From Acidobacteriota bacterium (lineage in GTDB: Bacteria; Acidobacteriota; Terriglobia; Bryobacterales; UBA6623), in contig WGMB01000004.1 in the NCBI GenBank assembly GCA_016125275.1, forward strand, positions 248,001 to 312,000: a stretch of DNA of 64,000 nucleotides, read 5' to 3'. The notes under the pieces were generated by a model. The model had not been told where the DNA came from, searched no databases, and worked only from the letters and a program-made list of their open reading frames with translations. The translations under genes and the position numbers were made by a program. Below are positions 25,501-33,769 of this stretch, piece by piece. Each line of letters starts with the position of its first letter. Position 1 is the stretch's first letter.

Positions 25501-27081
25501 ATGAGCTCGGAAGGACCAAAGAGCAGCCGCAGACGCTTTCTACAGAGCGCGGCGCTGGCCGGCGCGGCAGGGGCCTCGGGGGCTTGCGCTGGGTCGGGTT
25601 CGGACGCCGCTGAGCCGCGGCCGCTGTCAGACAATCCGCATTCCGGCTACGTGCTGCCGGGGCGGGAGGCGGTGTTCACGCCGCCGGGGCCCGGCAAGCC
25701 GAAGCGCCGCGACTGGGGCGCCAAGAACGTCTTCGTCCTGATGCTCGATAGCTTCCGTTGGGACCACCTGGGGGCCTCCGGCAAGGGCGTCGTGCCGACG
25801 CCCAATTTGGACCGATTCGCCTCTGAAGCCACGCTGTTCACGCACTCGTACCCCGAGGGGCTGCCGACGGTTCCGGTGCGAACCAGCCTGTTCACGGGGC
25901 GCTTTACGTATCCGTTTCGGCGTTGGCAGGTGCTGTACCCGGAAGACCATCCGCTGCTGGCGGAGATCCTGTGGAGCGAAGGCTTCCGCACGGCCTTGAT
26001 GGCGGACACCTATCACATGCACAAGCCGGGCTACGGCTTCAGCCGGGGCTTTGACGATGTGAGCTGGATTCGCGGGCAGGAGAGCGACCCCTTCGTTCGC
26101 GACCCCAAGATCGTCGACTCGATCGATTGGGCGCCGTTCCACAAGCCGCGCGGCGACAACGACGAGGCCGGCATTGAGCAAGTGCGCACGTTTCTGGCTA
26201 ATTGCTACGACTGGAAGAGCGAGGACGACTACTTTACGCCGCGCGTCGTCGAGAACGGGCTCGACTGGATTCGGCGGCAGCCGCGCAAGGAGAACCTGTT
26301 CTTGTGGGTGGACAGCTTCTGTCCGCATGAGCCTTGGAACCCGCCGGACAAGTATTTGAAGATCGCTGCGCCGGACTTTGATTTTTCCGGCAGGCGGCTG
26401 ATCTGCCCGACGCCCGGCGACGCCGAGGGCTACCTGAGCGCCGAGGAGGTCCGGAACTCGAAGAGCCTGTACGGCGGGTCGGTCGCCTTTGTGGACGAGT
26501 GCGTCGGCCGGTTCTTGAACGGGCTGCGCGAGATGGGCTTGTATGAGGATTCGCTGATTGTGGTGATGACCGACCACGGCGAGCCCTTCGCTGAGCACGG
26601 CATCATCCGCAAGGCGCGGCCGTGGCCGTATGAGGAGCTGGCGCGGACGTTCCTGATGATCCGCCACCCCAGCGGCGACGGCGTGAAGCAGGTGGACAGC
26701 TATACCCAGCAGACCGATCTGACAGCGACGATTCTCGACTACCTGACGATCGAGAAGCCTCGTCACATGACGTCGGAGAGCCTGCTGCCGCTGATTTTGG
26801 GCAAAGAGGAGAGGATCCGGGACGAGGCTGTCTGCTGCCACTATGACGAGAGCGTGAGCATTCGCCACGACGAGTGGAACTACATCTGGTGGACGGGCGG
26901 CGGGGCCAAGAGCCGTCCGGGCAGCAAGCTGACCAAGGACAAGCCGGAGCTGTACAATCTGCGCGAGGATCCGGGCGAGCAGAAGAATCTGATCGACGCC
27001 GAGCCGGAGCGGGCGGCGGACCTGGACAGGCGGATGCGGGCGTTTACCGAAAGGCTGCTGGCGCGGGAGCGGGACGCCTGA
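25501..27081 (+). CDS. Tat-exported sulfatase-fold hydrolase with Thr at the FGly position
   Basis: A 526-residue alkaline-phosphatase-superfamily protein. The N-terminus is a twin-arginine signal (SSRRRFLQSAALAGAAGASGACAG; a Cys at 29 could also be lipidated). The domain contains VLMLDSFRWDHLG and later VVMTDHGEPFAEHG for metal binding. Where sulfatases have Cys/Ser-x-Pro-x-Arg, this protein has Thr123-Val-Pro-Val-Arg127, followed by SLFTGRF. Thr is the nucleophile in related phosphodiesterases and phosphoethanolamine transferases, so it may act on phosphate or phosphonate esters. DPGEQKNL near the C-terminus is typical of sulfatases. Confidence 0.88.
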   Translation: MSSEGPKSSRRRFLQSAALAGAAGASGACAGSGSDAAEPRPLSDNPHSGYVLPGREAVFTPPGPGKPKRRDWGAKNVFVLMLDSFRWDHLGASGKGVVPTPNLDRFASEATLFTHSYPEGLPTVPVRTSLFTGRFTYPFRRWQVLYPEDHPLLAEILWSEGFRTALMADTYHMHKPGYGFSRGFDDVSWIRGQESDPFVRDPKIVDSIDWAPFHKPRGDNDEAGIEQVRTFLANCYDWKSEDDYFTPRVVENGLDWIRRQPRKENLFLWVDSFCPHEPWNPPDKYLKIAAPDFDFSGRRLICPTPGDAEGYLSAEEVRNSKSLYGGSVAFVDECVGRFLNGLREMGLYEDSLIVVMTDHGEPFAEHGIIRKARPWPYEELARTFLMIRHPSGDGVKQVDSYTQQTDLTATILDYLTIEKPRHMTSESLLPLILGKEERIRDEAVCCHYDESVSIRHDEWNYIWWTGGGAKSRPGSKLTKDKPELYNLREDPGEQKNLIDAEPERAADLDRRMRAFTERLLARERDA

Positions 27082-27084
27082 GCG

Positions 27085-27339
27085 TCAGCGCGCGCTCCGA
27101 TCGGTCTCCATGAGGGCTCGGAGCATCGCGTTCATCCGCGTTTGGTAGCCGGCGCCCTTCGATTTGAGCCAATCCAAGACATCCTCATCCAGCCGAACGT
27201 AGACGCCCTTCTTCGTCTTCGGCATGCGGAGCTCGACCCGGTTCCAGAAGGCGTCGCCGGTTGCGGGGATATCGGAGAAGTCGATGTCTTCCTCGCGGAT
27301 GGCTTCGATCTCTTCGATCCGCTTCTTTGAGATGCTCAT
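27085..27339 (-). CDS. brnA: BrnA-type antitoxin
   Basis: An 84-residue protein ending in the BrnA DNA-binding region: PKTKKGVYVRLDEDVLDWLKSKGAGYQTRMNAMLRALME, a ribbon-helix-helix-like segment. BrnA normally neutralises the RNase toxin BrnT and represses the operon. The start at 27339 gives the canonical charged N-terminus (MSISKKRIEEIEAIREEDIDFSD). The gene appears intact, whereas the upstream brnT seems shortened. It overlaps the end of the brnT frame. Confidence 0.88.
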   Translation of the reverse strand: MSISKKRIEEIEAIREEDIDFSDIPATGDAFWNRVELRMPKTKKGVYVRLDEDVLDWLKSKGAGYQTRMNAMLRALMETDRSAR

Positions 27340-27538
27340 AGCATTGCTGCGCCTCGCCCCGAGTGGCCCTTCGAGCAGAGATGATTCGAGTCGCATCGGG
27401 CCGGTCAGCATGGACCACCACAAGGGCGGACAACGACCCTGGGAGTGGGCCTTCGAAAATGGTCGACGGTTCCTCGAAATTGATCCCGTGCTTCGCGCGG
27501 TTGGCCCGGTTCTTGGTCTCATCCCACTCGAACCGCAA
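27185..27538 (-). pseudogene. brnT: BrnT-type toxin, apparently internally deleted
   Basis: The frame starts with TTG at 27538 and begins MRFEWDETKNRANRAKHGINFEE, an exact BrnT N-terminus. The conserved end ALVVVHADRPDATRIISARRAT follows almost at once: the usual middle (a DPDHS...GEERF...G-type stretch of roughly 25 residues between the FxDPL and VVVH segments) is missing, without loss of frame. The frame then runs on about 150 bases past the brnA start, where BrnT normally stops. Both facts suggest a disabled toxin. I recall the family pattern rather than an alignment, so deletion size is approximate. Confidence 0.6.
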
Positions 27539-27548
27539 CGCGAATTGA

Positions 27549-27571
27549 AGTATACACAAAATGTATATACA
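27549..27571 (-). promoter_or_regulatory. AT-rich inverted repeat, likely brnTA promoter/operator
   Basis: In otherwise GC-rich DNA this site has GTATAC (27550-27555) and GTATATAC (27563-27570) facing each other around ACAAAAT, 11 bases before the brnT TTG. Read leftward it contains TATACT, a good -10 box, immediately before the gene. BrnA is known to repress its own operon by binding such inverted repeats, so operator and promoter probably overlap here. No strong -35 is visible. Confidence 0.5.
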
Positions 27572-27614
27572 GACAGCGCCGCTCCGACCCCGGCGGCTAT
27601 CCTGAAGAGACTCA

Positions 27615-29561
27615 ATGGCTGCGCCTTCCAGTCCCGCCCGCCAGGCTCGCGCGCGTGATTTCTTTCGCCGCGGCGGCCTGCTGGCCTCCTGGCACCCGCA
27701 GTACGAGTATCGGCACGGCCAACTCGACATGGCCCACGAGGTCGAGCTGGCGCTGGCCGAGAGCAAGCACCTGATCGTGGAGGCCGGCACGGGCACCGGC
27801 AAGACACTCGCCTATCTGCTGCCGACGCTGGCCTCGGGCCGCCGCGTGATCATCTCCACCGGCACCAAGAATCTGCAGGAGCAGCTCTTCTACAAGGACG
27901 TGCCCTTCATCGAGCAGCACTGGGAGCGGCCCTTGCGGGTGGCCTACATGAAGGGTCGCCAGAATTACCTGTGCCGCGAGAAGCTCTACGAGGCGGAGAA
28001 GCGGCCGATTCTGAGCGGGTTCGACGAGATCGAGGAGTTCGCTCTGATCAAGGCTTGGGAGCCGGAGACCGAAACCGGCGATCGCGCCGAGCTCAAGCAG
28101 CTCCGGCAGGACTCGGGGACCTGGCACAAGCTCGACGCCCGCCGGGAGCTCTGCGCCGGCTCCAAGTGCCCCCATTTCGAACGCTGCTTCATCACCAAGA
28201 TGCACCAGAGGGCGGCCGAAGCCGACCTCATCATCGTCAACCACCATCTGTTCTTCGCCGACTTGGCGCTGCGCGAGGACGACTTCGCCTCCATCATTCC
28301 GGACTATCAGGCCGTGATCTTCGACGAAGCGCACGAGATCGAAGAGGTGGCCGGTCAGCACTTCGGCGTGCAACTGAGCAACTACCGCTTGGAAGAGTTG
28401 GCGCGGGACGTACGCAACGTGGCGCACCAGAACGACTGCGGATCGCCGGGGCTGGATCGCGCGATCGACCTGCTGGCGGGGCGGGCGATGGCCTTCTTCG
28501 CGCTGTTCGAGCGGATCGAGGGGCGCAAGGCGTTTCGGGACCGAGAGGGGTTTCGGGAGCGGTTCAAGGACGAGTATTCCGGCCTGCTGGGGGCCGTGCA
28601 GACGTTGGAGGCGGCGCTCAAGCTCATCCCGCAGCAGCCCGACCCGGTCCTGCCACTCGAGCGACGCTGCTCGGAGGTGGAGACGGCGCTGCGGCTGCTG
28701 TTCGAAGAGCATGACGAGCGCTACGTCTACTGGATGGAGCGGCGGGGGCGCGGAGTCTTTCTGCAAGCGACGCCGATCGACGTGGCGGGGCTGCTCTCCG
28801 AACGGTTGTTCGAGCAGGTGCCGACCGTCGTTCTGACCTCGGCGACGCTCGCCGTGGACGGCTCGTTCGACTATTTGCGAGACCGGCTGGGGGTGACCGA
28901 GGCGCGGGAGCTGATCGTGCCGGGCCACTTCGACTACGCGACGCAGGCGCTGCTGTACGTGGCTTCGGAGTTGCCGGACCCGCGCTCGGTTCAGTTCACC
29001 CAGCGGGCGGCCGACGAGGCGCTTGCGCTGCTGCGGGCGAGCCGGGGACGAGCGTTCGTGTTGTTCACGAGCTATCAGCAGATGCGGGCGGTCTACGAGA
29101 TCGTGTCGTTTGCGCTGGAGTACCCCTGCCTGCTGCAAGGGACCGCGCCGAACTCGGCGCTGCTCGAGGAATTCCGAAGCACGCCCGGTGCGGTGCTGTT
29201 CGCCACGGCCAGTTTTTGGCAGGGCGTGGACGTGCCGGGCGAGCAGCTCAGCCTGGTGATCATCGACAAGCTGCCGTTCGCGGCGCCGTCGGACCCTGTG
29301 GTCGAGGCGCGCATCAAGGCGATCCGGCAGGCCGGCGGCAATCCCTTTGTCGAGTACCAGATCCCCGACGCCGTATTGACGCTCAAGCAGGGATTTGGGC
29401 GGTTGATCCGCAGCTCGAAGGATCGAGGAGTGCTGGCGTTGCTCGACAGCCGGGTGGTCAAGCAGAGTTACGGACGGATCTTTCTGGACTCGCTGCCGGA
29501 CTACCAGTTCTCGACCGAGCGGGCCGACGTGGTGCGGTTCTTCGAGGAGGGAGCCGCCTAG
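27615..29561 (+). CDS. dinG: DinG/XPD-type iron-sulfur DNA helicase
   Basis: A 648-residue superfamily 2 helicase. Walker A is EAGTGTGKTLAYLLP (about 56-70), Walker B is the DEAH box in VIFDEAHEIEEV (about 237). Four cysteines (near 120, 180, 185 and 191, in CREKL and CAGSKCPHFERC) match the XPD/DinG [4Fe-4S] cluster. C-terminal motifs include FATASFWQGVDVPGEQLSLVII and QGFGRLIRS (motif VI). It should unwind DNA 5' to 3' at structured or damaged sites. It is divergent from brnTA and convergent with tssM; a hairpin forms around its stop codon. Confidence 0.92.
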   Translation: MAAPSSPARQARARDFFRRGGLLASWHPQYEYRHGQLDMAHEVELALAESKHLIVEAGTGTGKTLAYLLPTLASGRRVIISTGTKNLQEQLFYKDVPFIEQHWERPLRVAYMKGRQNYLCREKLYEAEKRPILSGFDEIEEFALIKAWEPETETGDRAELKQLRQDSGTWHKLDARRELCAGSKCPHFERCFITKMHQRAAEADLIIVNHHLFFADLALREDDFASIIPDYQAVIFDEAHEIEEVAGQHFGVQLSNYRLEELARDVRNVAHQNDCGSPGLDRAIDLLAGRAMAFFALFERIEGRKAFRDREGFRERFKDEYSGLLGAVQTLEAALKLIPQQPDPVLPLERRCSEVETALRLLFEEHDERYVYWMERRGRGVFLQATPIDVAGLLSERLFEQVPTVVLTSATLAVDGSFDYLRDRLGVTEARELIVPGHFDYATQALLYVASELPDPRSVQFTQRAADEALALLRASRGRAFVLFTSYQQMRAVYEIVSFALEYPCLLQGTAPNSALLEEFRSTPGAVLFATASFWQGVDVPGEQLSLVIIDKLPFAAPSDPVVEARIKAIRQAGGNPFVEYQIPDAVLTLKQGFGRLIRSSKDRGVLALLDSRVVKQSYGRIFLDSLPDYQFSTERADVVRFFEEGAA

Positions 29562-29572
29562 GGCGGCTCCCT
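29548..29572. terminator. Hairpin around the dinG stop codon
   Basis: An 11-bp perfect stem (29548-29558 with 29562-29572) has a three-base loop formed by the end of the last codons and the TAG. No T-run follows on either strand, so it is not a textbook intrinsic terminator. It lies between the convergent dinG and tssM ends and may stop or stabilise transcripts from both directions. Confidence 0.4.
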
Positions 29573-29588
29573 GCCGAACGAAGACTCA

Positions 29589-32500
29589 CTAGCGCGCGAC
29601 CTGGCTGACGCACTTCATCTGCGTCAGGTAGCCCTTCTGGAAGACAGGCTCGGCGCCCTTCATGTCCAACCGGAAGGGCAGCGTGAGCGGACGGCCGTCG
29701 GGCAATTCGACCGCCTTGCCGCCGCGGCCCACGCGGGGAATCCAGTAGACCTCGCCGGTGGGCGCGAAGCGGTCGGCGTCGTGGAAGAAGCGGTACGTGC
29801 CCCAGACGCCGTCGTAAGAGCCGAAGCTGAGCTCCTGGCCGCCTACGCTGAACGCCAGACTGGCGCCGGTGACGGCCGAGCCCGGCCAAACGAAGTCCTT
29901 GGTCTTCTCGCCGGCCGAGGTGCGCAGTTGGCGGCCGTCGAGCGACAGCGTCATCTGGAGGTTCGGCTCCGAGGACTGCGCCGTCATGGTGTAAATCAGG
30001 CCGGCCTGCCCCGAGGCGCCGCGGTAGACGGAGTTGCTGAAGCCGGCGGCCCGATTGAAGAAGTCCAAGAAGGCCGGCTGGACGGTGACGCCGGAGTTCG
30101 GCTTGGCGACGTAGCGGGAGCCTTGCAGCACGAGCACCTTGCTGAGCTCGCCCTCATAGAGGGCCCAGAGCTTGCCGGTCCCGGGGCGGAAGATCTCGTC
30201 CACCAGCTCCATGGCGGCGTCGACCTGCGAGTCGGGGTCGAAGGGGAACTTGCCGTTGAGCTTGGAGAACTCCTGGCAGAAACCCGCTCCGGCGCCGTTG
30301 AGCTGGTCGCGGGCGATGCGGCCCAAGGCGTTCTCGGCATAGGTGATTGGGTCGCGCAGCAGGCCCTCGACGGTTTTGTCGATGCCGTACTCGCCGCTCA
30401 GACGGAAGCCTTGGGCAAGCTGCCGAACGGCCGTGTAGCCGTTGCGGGCGTCGGACTGAGTCTGCTGGACCGCGGCGTCGGTGTCCTGCTGGGCGGCCTG
30501 CGCCAGGGAAGCCTGGAGCGTGACCAGGGCGCTCATGTAGTTGGAGTTGCCGCCGGAGATGTACTGCTGCGAGCAGCCGCCGGCGACGACTTGGTGCAGC
30601 GGCTGGAAGATCGCCATCACGTTCTCGTCGTCGACGGAGGTGTTTTCGCCGGCCAGGCAGAGAGCGCCGAGCAAGTAGGACTGGCTGCTCGAGAGCTGGT
30701 CGAGCTTGCCGGCGGCGTCGGAGACGTTCGCGAAGCCGACCACGCTGGTGCTGCGCAGGTACGTCCGCCACTTGTTGACGAAGTCGTCGAAGTACATCTT
30801 GGCGAGCTGGGGGGCGGCCTGCGCCGGGTCGAGCGGCGCGACCTGCTGGTCGCCGAGCACCCAGGCTTCGCCGCCGAGCGACTCGCGGGTGTTGGCGATG
30901 GCGTTCTGCATGAAGGCCCAGCCGCCGGAGGTGAAAGCGCCGGTGATCTCTTCGCCGTTGCGCACGAAGCGGGCCGAGCCGGCGTACATACGGTTGAAGT
31001 TGACGCTGGGGAATTCCTGGGAGGCGCGCGCCAGCATCACCTGATAGACCGATTGGATGCCGTTGAACTTGGCCAGATAGGAGCGGGCGGCGGCGATGGC
31101 GCTCATGTCGTTGGCTTCCGAGTACGGGTTGCCTTCGGCCAAGACCTCGCCGTAGAAGTCCCACTGCGCCTGGGCCAGGGCGAGCCGCTGCTCGTCGAGC
31201 GTGAGGCAACTGGAGCAGTGCGAGAGCATGACGGGCGACATGAAGTCGCGCGTGCTGCGCTTGTACTCGGAAGTGGTGATCAGGTAGGCCTTGAGGGCGT
31301 TGTAGGGCGGTCCGTACTGATCCTCGGGGCCGGGCTCCTGGGGCAGGCTGCGCAGCAGCTCCAGCAAGGCCGCCTGCGTCTCATTGAACATGAGCTGGGC
31401 GAAGCGGTCGAAGTACAGGCGGTAGAGATGGGGGTAGAGGTCGGGTCCGGCGTAGAGGCCCAGGCGGTAGCGCCAGGGCGCGCCCTCGGTCTCAAACTGG
31501 CGGATCGTGACCAGCGACTGCCGCAGCTCGTCGAGCTCTTCCAGGGCTTCCAGAGACGGCGCGGGGACGCCCTGATCGCCGGCGGGCGTCGACAGAGCCG
31601 TGGCCCAGACGCCTTCGCGCACGTTGGCGGGAACCAGACTGCGGTTGCTGAAGAACGAGACCGTCCAGGCGACGCCCAGCGCCAGCGCCAAGCCGGTTCC
31701 GGCGATCCACAGCAGGCGGCGGCGGAAGTTGGTGGACGAACCTCCGACGCCCGCGCCGACTGCCAAGGGGTCGGCGAGCAAGATCTTGTGGAAGAGCTGG
31801 CGCAGGAAGACCCACTCCGGCACGCGACGGCTGGAAGAGCCGTGACGCTCGATGAGCGGCTCGGCCTGTTCGCGCGCTCCGGCGCCGAGCACGAGGGTGG
31901 AGCCTCCGAAGCCGTCCTCCTGCTGCCGGGCGTCCTCGCGGCGCACCGCACCTGCGGATTCCGAGACCAGCACGGGGCGCATACCGCTGAAGTAGAAGCC
32001 GCGCAGGAAAGGCCCTTGAGTGAGCTGGGTGGGCTTCGTCAGATCGGACAGGAACTGGATGAGCGGCTTGCGGATCTTGGCGAAGTCGCGCGGGAACTCA
32101 TAGATGGGAGGCAGCTTGTCGCTCTGGTGCTCGCGCGCCAGCAGCAGCATGCGGCGGCCGGCGAGCCAGTGCGAGATCGTATCGAAGGCGTTGGTGATGC
32201 GGCGGTTCTGCTCCTCGGCGGTGGAGGCGCTGGGCGCCATCGCCGGCAAGGTGGCCCCGACCAACTGCTGGGCTTCGTCGGTCGACAGGTTGCCGGCCCA
32301 GTCGGTGAACGAGGGGAAGCGGTCGAGCTTGGTGAACAGGACGTAGACCGGTAGGTTGGCGCCGAGGGTGGCACAGGCCGTATCGAGCTGATCGCGGAGC
32401 CGGGCGGTGAGCTCTCGCAAGGAGTCTCGCGAGCTGGGCCGCAGGAACTCTTCGCAATCCACGCAGACCAGCAGGGAACGGGCCGCGTCCTTGCCGCCGA

Positions 32501-33023
32501 AGGCCGTCTTCCACTTGCTGGGTTTGAGCCGTTTGACGAGCCGCGCGAGAGCCGACTTGTCGCCGGCCAACTTGGAGCCCGCCTCCGCGAACAGCGCCGG
32601 ACCGGCGAGCCAAATGTTCGCCGTTGAGGTCGGCACGACTTCGCGGTCCTGGTAGACCTGGCCGACCAGGTGTTCGGGCTCGGCCTGCGAATGGAGGATC
32701 GTGGTGGTCTTGGCGGCGCCTTCGCCGAGGACGATGAAGGCCGGCATCTGGCCGATCTTGGCCTTGCTCCCCAGCTTCGAGCTCGCCAGCCGCTGCTTGC
32801 ACTGCTGGATGAGGAAGTCGACTTCCTGCAGCAGGGAACGGCTGCCCTGTTTCTGCGTCTTCTTGTAGTAAACCCAGGCGAAGATGCCCGCGCCGGCGAA
32901 GCCCAACAGCCAGAAGATGATCCAGAAGATCCACTGCCCCGTGCCGGGGGCGAACGAGAAGCCCAGCCAGGTGACCAATACCAAGTAGAGGACCAGAACG
33001 ACGAGGGTAATGAGATAGACCAT
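29589..33023 (-). CDS. tssM: Type VI secretion inner-membrane protein TssM (IcmF)
   Basis: A 1144-residue IcmF-family protein, normal TssM size. Two N-terminal helices (about 3-22 and 30-52) frame a cytoplasmic NTPase-like domain; a third helix lies near 440-460 (LLWIAGTGLALALGVAWTVSFF), and about 680 residues are periplasmic, ending in the TssJ/TssA-binding-type beta domain. The Walker A segment is LGEGAAKTTTIL near residue 90, with Ala before Lys where Gly is usual. TssM anchors the T6SS to the envelope with TssL and TssJ. I start at 33023, 15 bases after tssL; the longer frame lies within tssL. No tssJ is seen. Confidence 0.92.
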   Translation of the reverse strand: MVYLITLVVLVLYLVLVTWLGFSFAPGTGQWIFWIIFWLLGFAGAGIFAWVYYKKTQKQGSRSLLQEVDFLIQQCKQRLASSKLGSKAKIGQMPAFIVLGEGAAKTTTILHSQAEPEHLVGQVYQDREVVPTSTANIWLAGPALFAEAGSKLAGDKSALARLVKRLKPSKWKTAFGGKDAARSLLVCVDCEEFLRPSSRDSLRELTARLRDQLDTACATLGANLPVYVLFTKLDRFPSFTDWAGNLSTDEAQQLVGATLPAMAPSASTAEEQNRRITNAFDTISHWLAGRRMLLLAREHQSDKLPPIYEFPRDFAKIRKPLIQFLSDLTKPTQLTQGPFLRGFYFSGMRPVLVSESAGAVRREDARQQEDGFGGSTLVLGAGAREQAEPLIERHGSSSRRVPEWVFLRQLFHKILLADPLAVGAGVGGSSTNFRRRLLWIAGTGLALALGVAWTVSFFSNRSLVPANVREGVWATALSTPAGDQGVPAPSLEALEELDELRQSLVTIRQFETEGAPWRYRLGLYAGPDLYPHLYRLYFDRFAQLMFNETQAALLELLRSLPQEPGPEDQYGPPYNALKAYLITTSEYKRSTRDFMSPVMLSHCSSCLTLDEQRLALAQAQWDFYGEVLAEGNPYSEANDMSAIAAARSYLAKFNGIQSVYQVMLARASQEFPSVNFNRMYAGSARFVRNGEEITGAFTSGGWAFMQNAIANTRESLGGEAWVLGDQQVAPLDPAQAAPQLAKMYFDDFVNKWRTYLRSTSVVGFANVSDAAGKLDQLSSSQSYLLGALCLAGENTSVDDENVMAIFQPLHQVVAGGCSQQYISGGNSNYMSALVTLQASLAQAAQQDTDAAVQQTQSDARNGYTAVRQLAQGFRLSGEYGIDKTVEGLLRDPITYAENALGRIARDQLNGAGAGFCQEFSKLNGKFPFDPDSQVDAAMELVDEIFRPGTGKLWALYEGELSKVLVLQGSRYVAKPNSGVTVQPAFLDFFNRAAGFSNSVYRGASGQAGLIYTMTAQSSEPNLQMTLSLDGRQLRTSAGEKTKDFVWPGSAVTGASLAFSVGGQELSFGSYDGVWGTYRFFHDADRFAPTGEVYWIPRVGRGGKAVELPDGRPLTLPFRLDMKGAEPVFQKGYLTQMKCVSQVAR

Positions 33024-33037
33024 GGCTCTGGAGGCTC

Positions 33038-33751
33038 TCAAGCGCCAAAGGTGGCGGCGAACTGGCGAAGGTCGTTGGACAAGGAGCTGAGCGACAGCAT
33101 GTAGGCGACGAACAGGCCGATCGCGAGCAGGGCGGCGCAAGCGGTGACGATCTGCAGCCGCCGGATCCAGGGATCGCGCGGCTGGATGGATTCCGTTTCC
33201 TGCGGGATGTCGGTCGGCAGCGGCCACTGCAAGCGCTCGCCGCGGAGCTGGTAGATGCGCCGGCCGATCTTGTCGGTGATGTGCTGCAGGTCGCCGGCGC
33301 CGTGGTTGGAGTAACGTCCGCTAAAGCCGAGCAGCAGGCAGAGGTAGTAAGCCTCGAGCATGTCGGCGAGCTCGGGCGTGTCGTCGGAGGCCAGCAGGCG
33401 CTCGGCGCCGCGGAAGAAGACGTCGCCGGCGAAGTCCACGCCGTAGAGCTCCTGCTGCAGCGGCCGGCGCATCCAGTCGCCGAAGACGGGATCTTGCAGA
33501 TTCAGAACGGTTTCGTCGAGAAAGGCGACGGCAGCGAAGATGGCCTTCTTGGTGTCCTCGGCGGTGTAGCCCTTGGAGCGGGCCTCCTGCTCGGCGCGGC
33601 CCAGAGCGTCCTTGACCTGCTCGCGGAAGACGCCTGCGTCGCTGACCTGGTGCCGTCGAGCGCGCAGCCGCACGATGACGGTGAAGACCTCTTGGAGGCA
33701 CAGGGCCAGGTTGCGGCGCGGGGCTTGGTAGACAGCCGGGGAGCTCGACAT
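33038..33751 (-). CDS. tssL: Type VI secretion membrane protein TssL (DotU/IcmH)
   Basis: A 237-residue DotU-family protein. A cytoplasmic helical domain (about 1-190; LDETVLNLQDPVFGDWMRRPLQQELYG contains the family core) is followed by one C-terminal transmembrane helix (LQIVTACAALLAIGLFVAYML), the layout of short TssL. No peptidoglycan-binding C-terminal extension is present. It links the baseplate protein TssK to TssM. It lies between tssK and tssM on the same strand, 18 and 14 bases from each. Confidence 0.93.
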   Translation of the reverse strand: MSSSPAVYQAPRRNLALCLQEVFTVIVRLRARRHQVSDAGVFREQVKDALGRAEQEARSKGYTAEDTKKAIFAAVAFLDETVLNLQDPVFGDWMRRPLQQELYGVDFAGDVFFRGAERLLASDDTPELADMLEAYYLCLLLGFSGRYSNHGAGDLQHITDKIGRRIYQLRGERLQWPLPTDIPQETESIQPRDPWIRRLQIVTACAALLAIGLFVAYMLSLSSLSNDLRQFAATFGA

Positions 33752-33769
33752 CGTTCGGTTTCTCCGCTC

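Noticed and set aside
29781-32354. An 857-codon open frame antisense to tssM
   Set aside because: Its low-complexity Gly/Val/Leu/Glu-rich text is typical of antisense frames in GC-rich DNA, and TssM is well supported.
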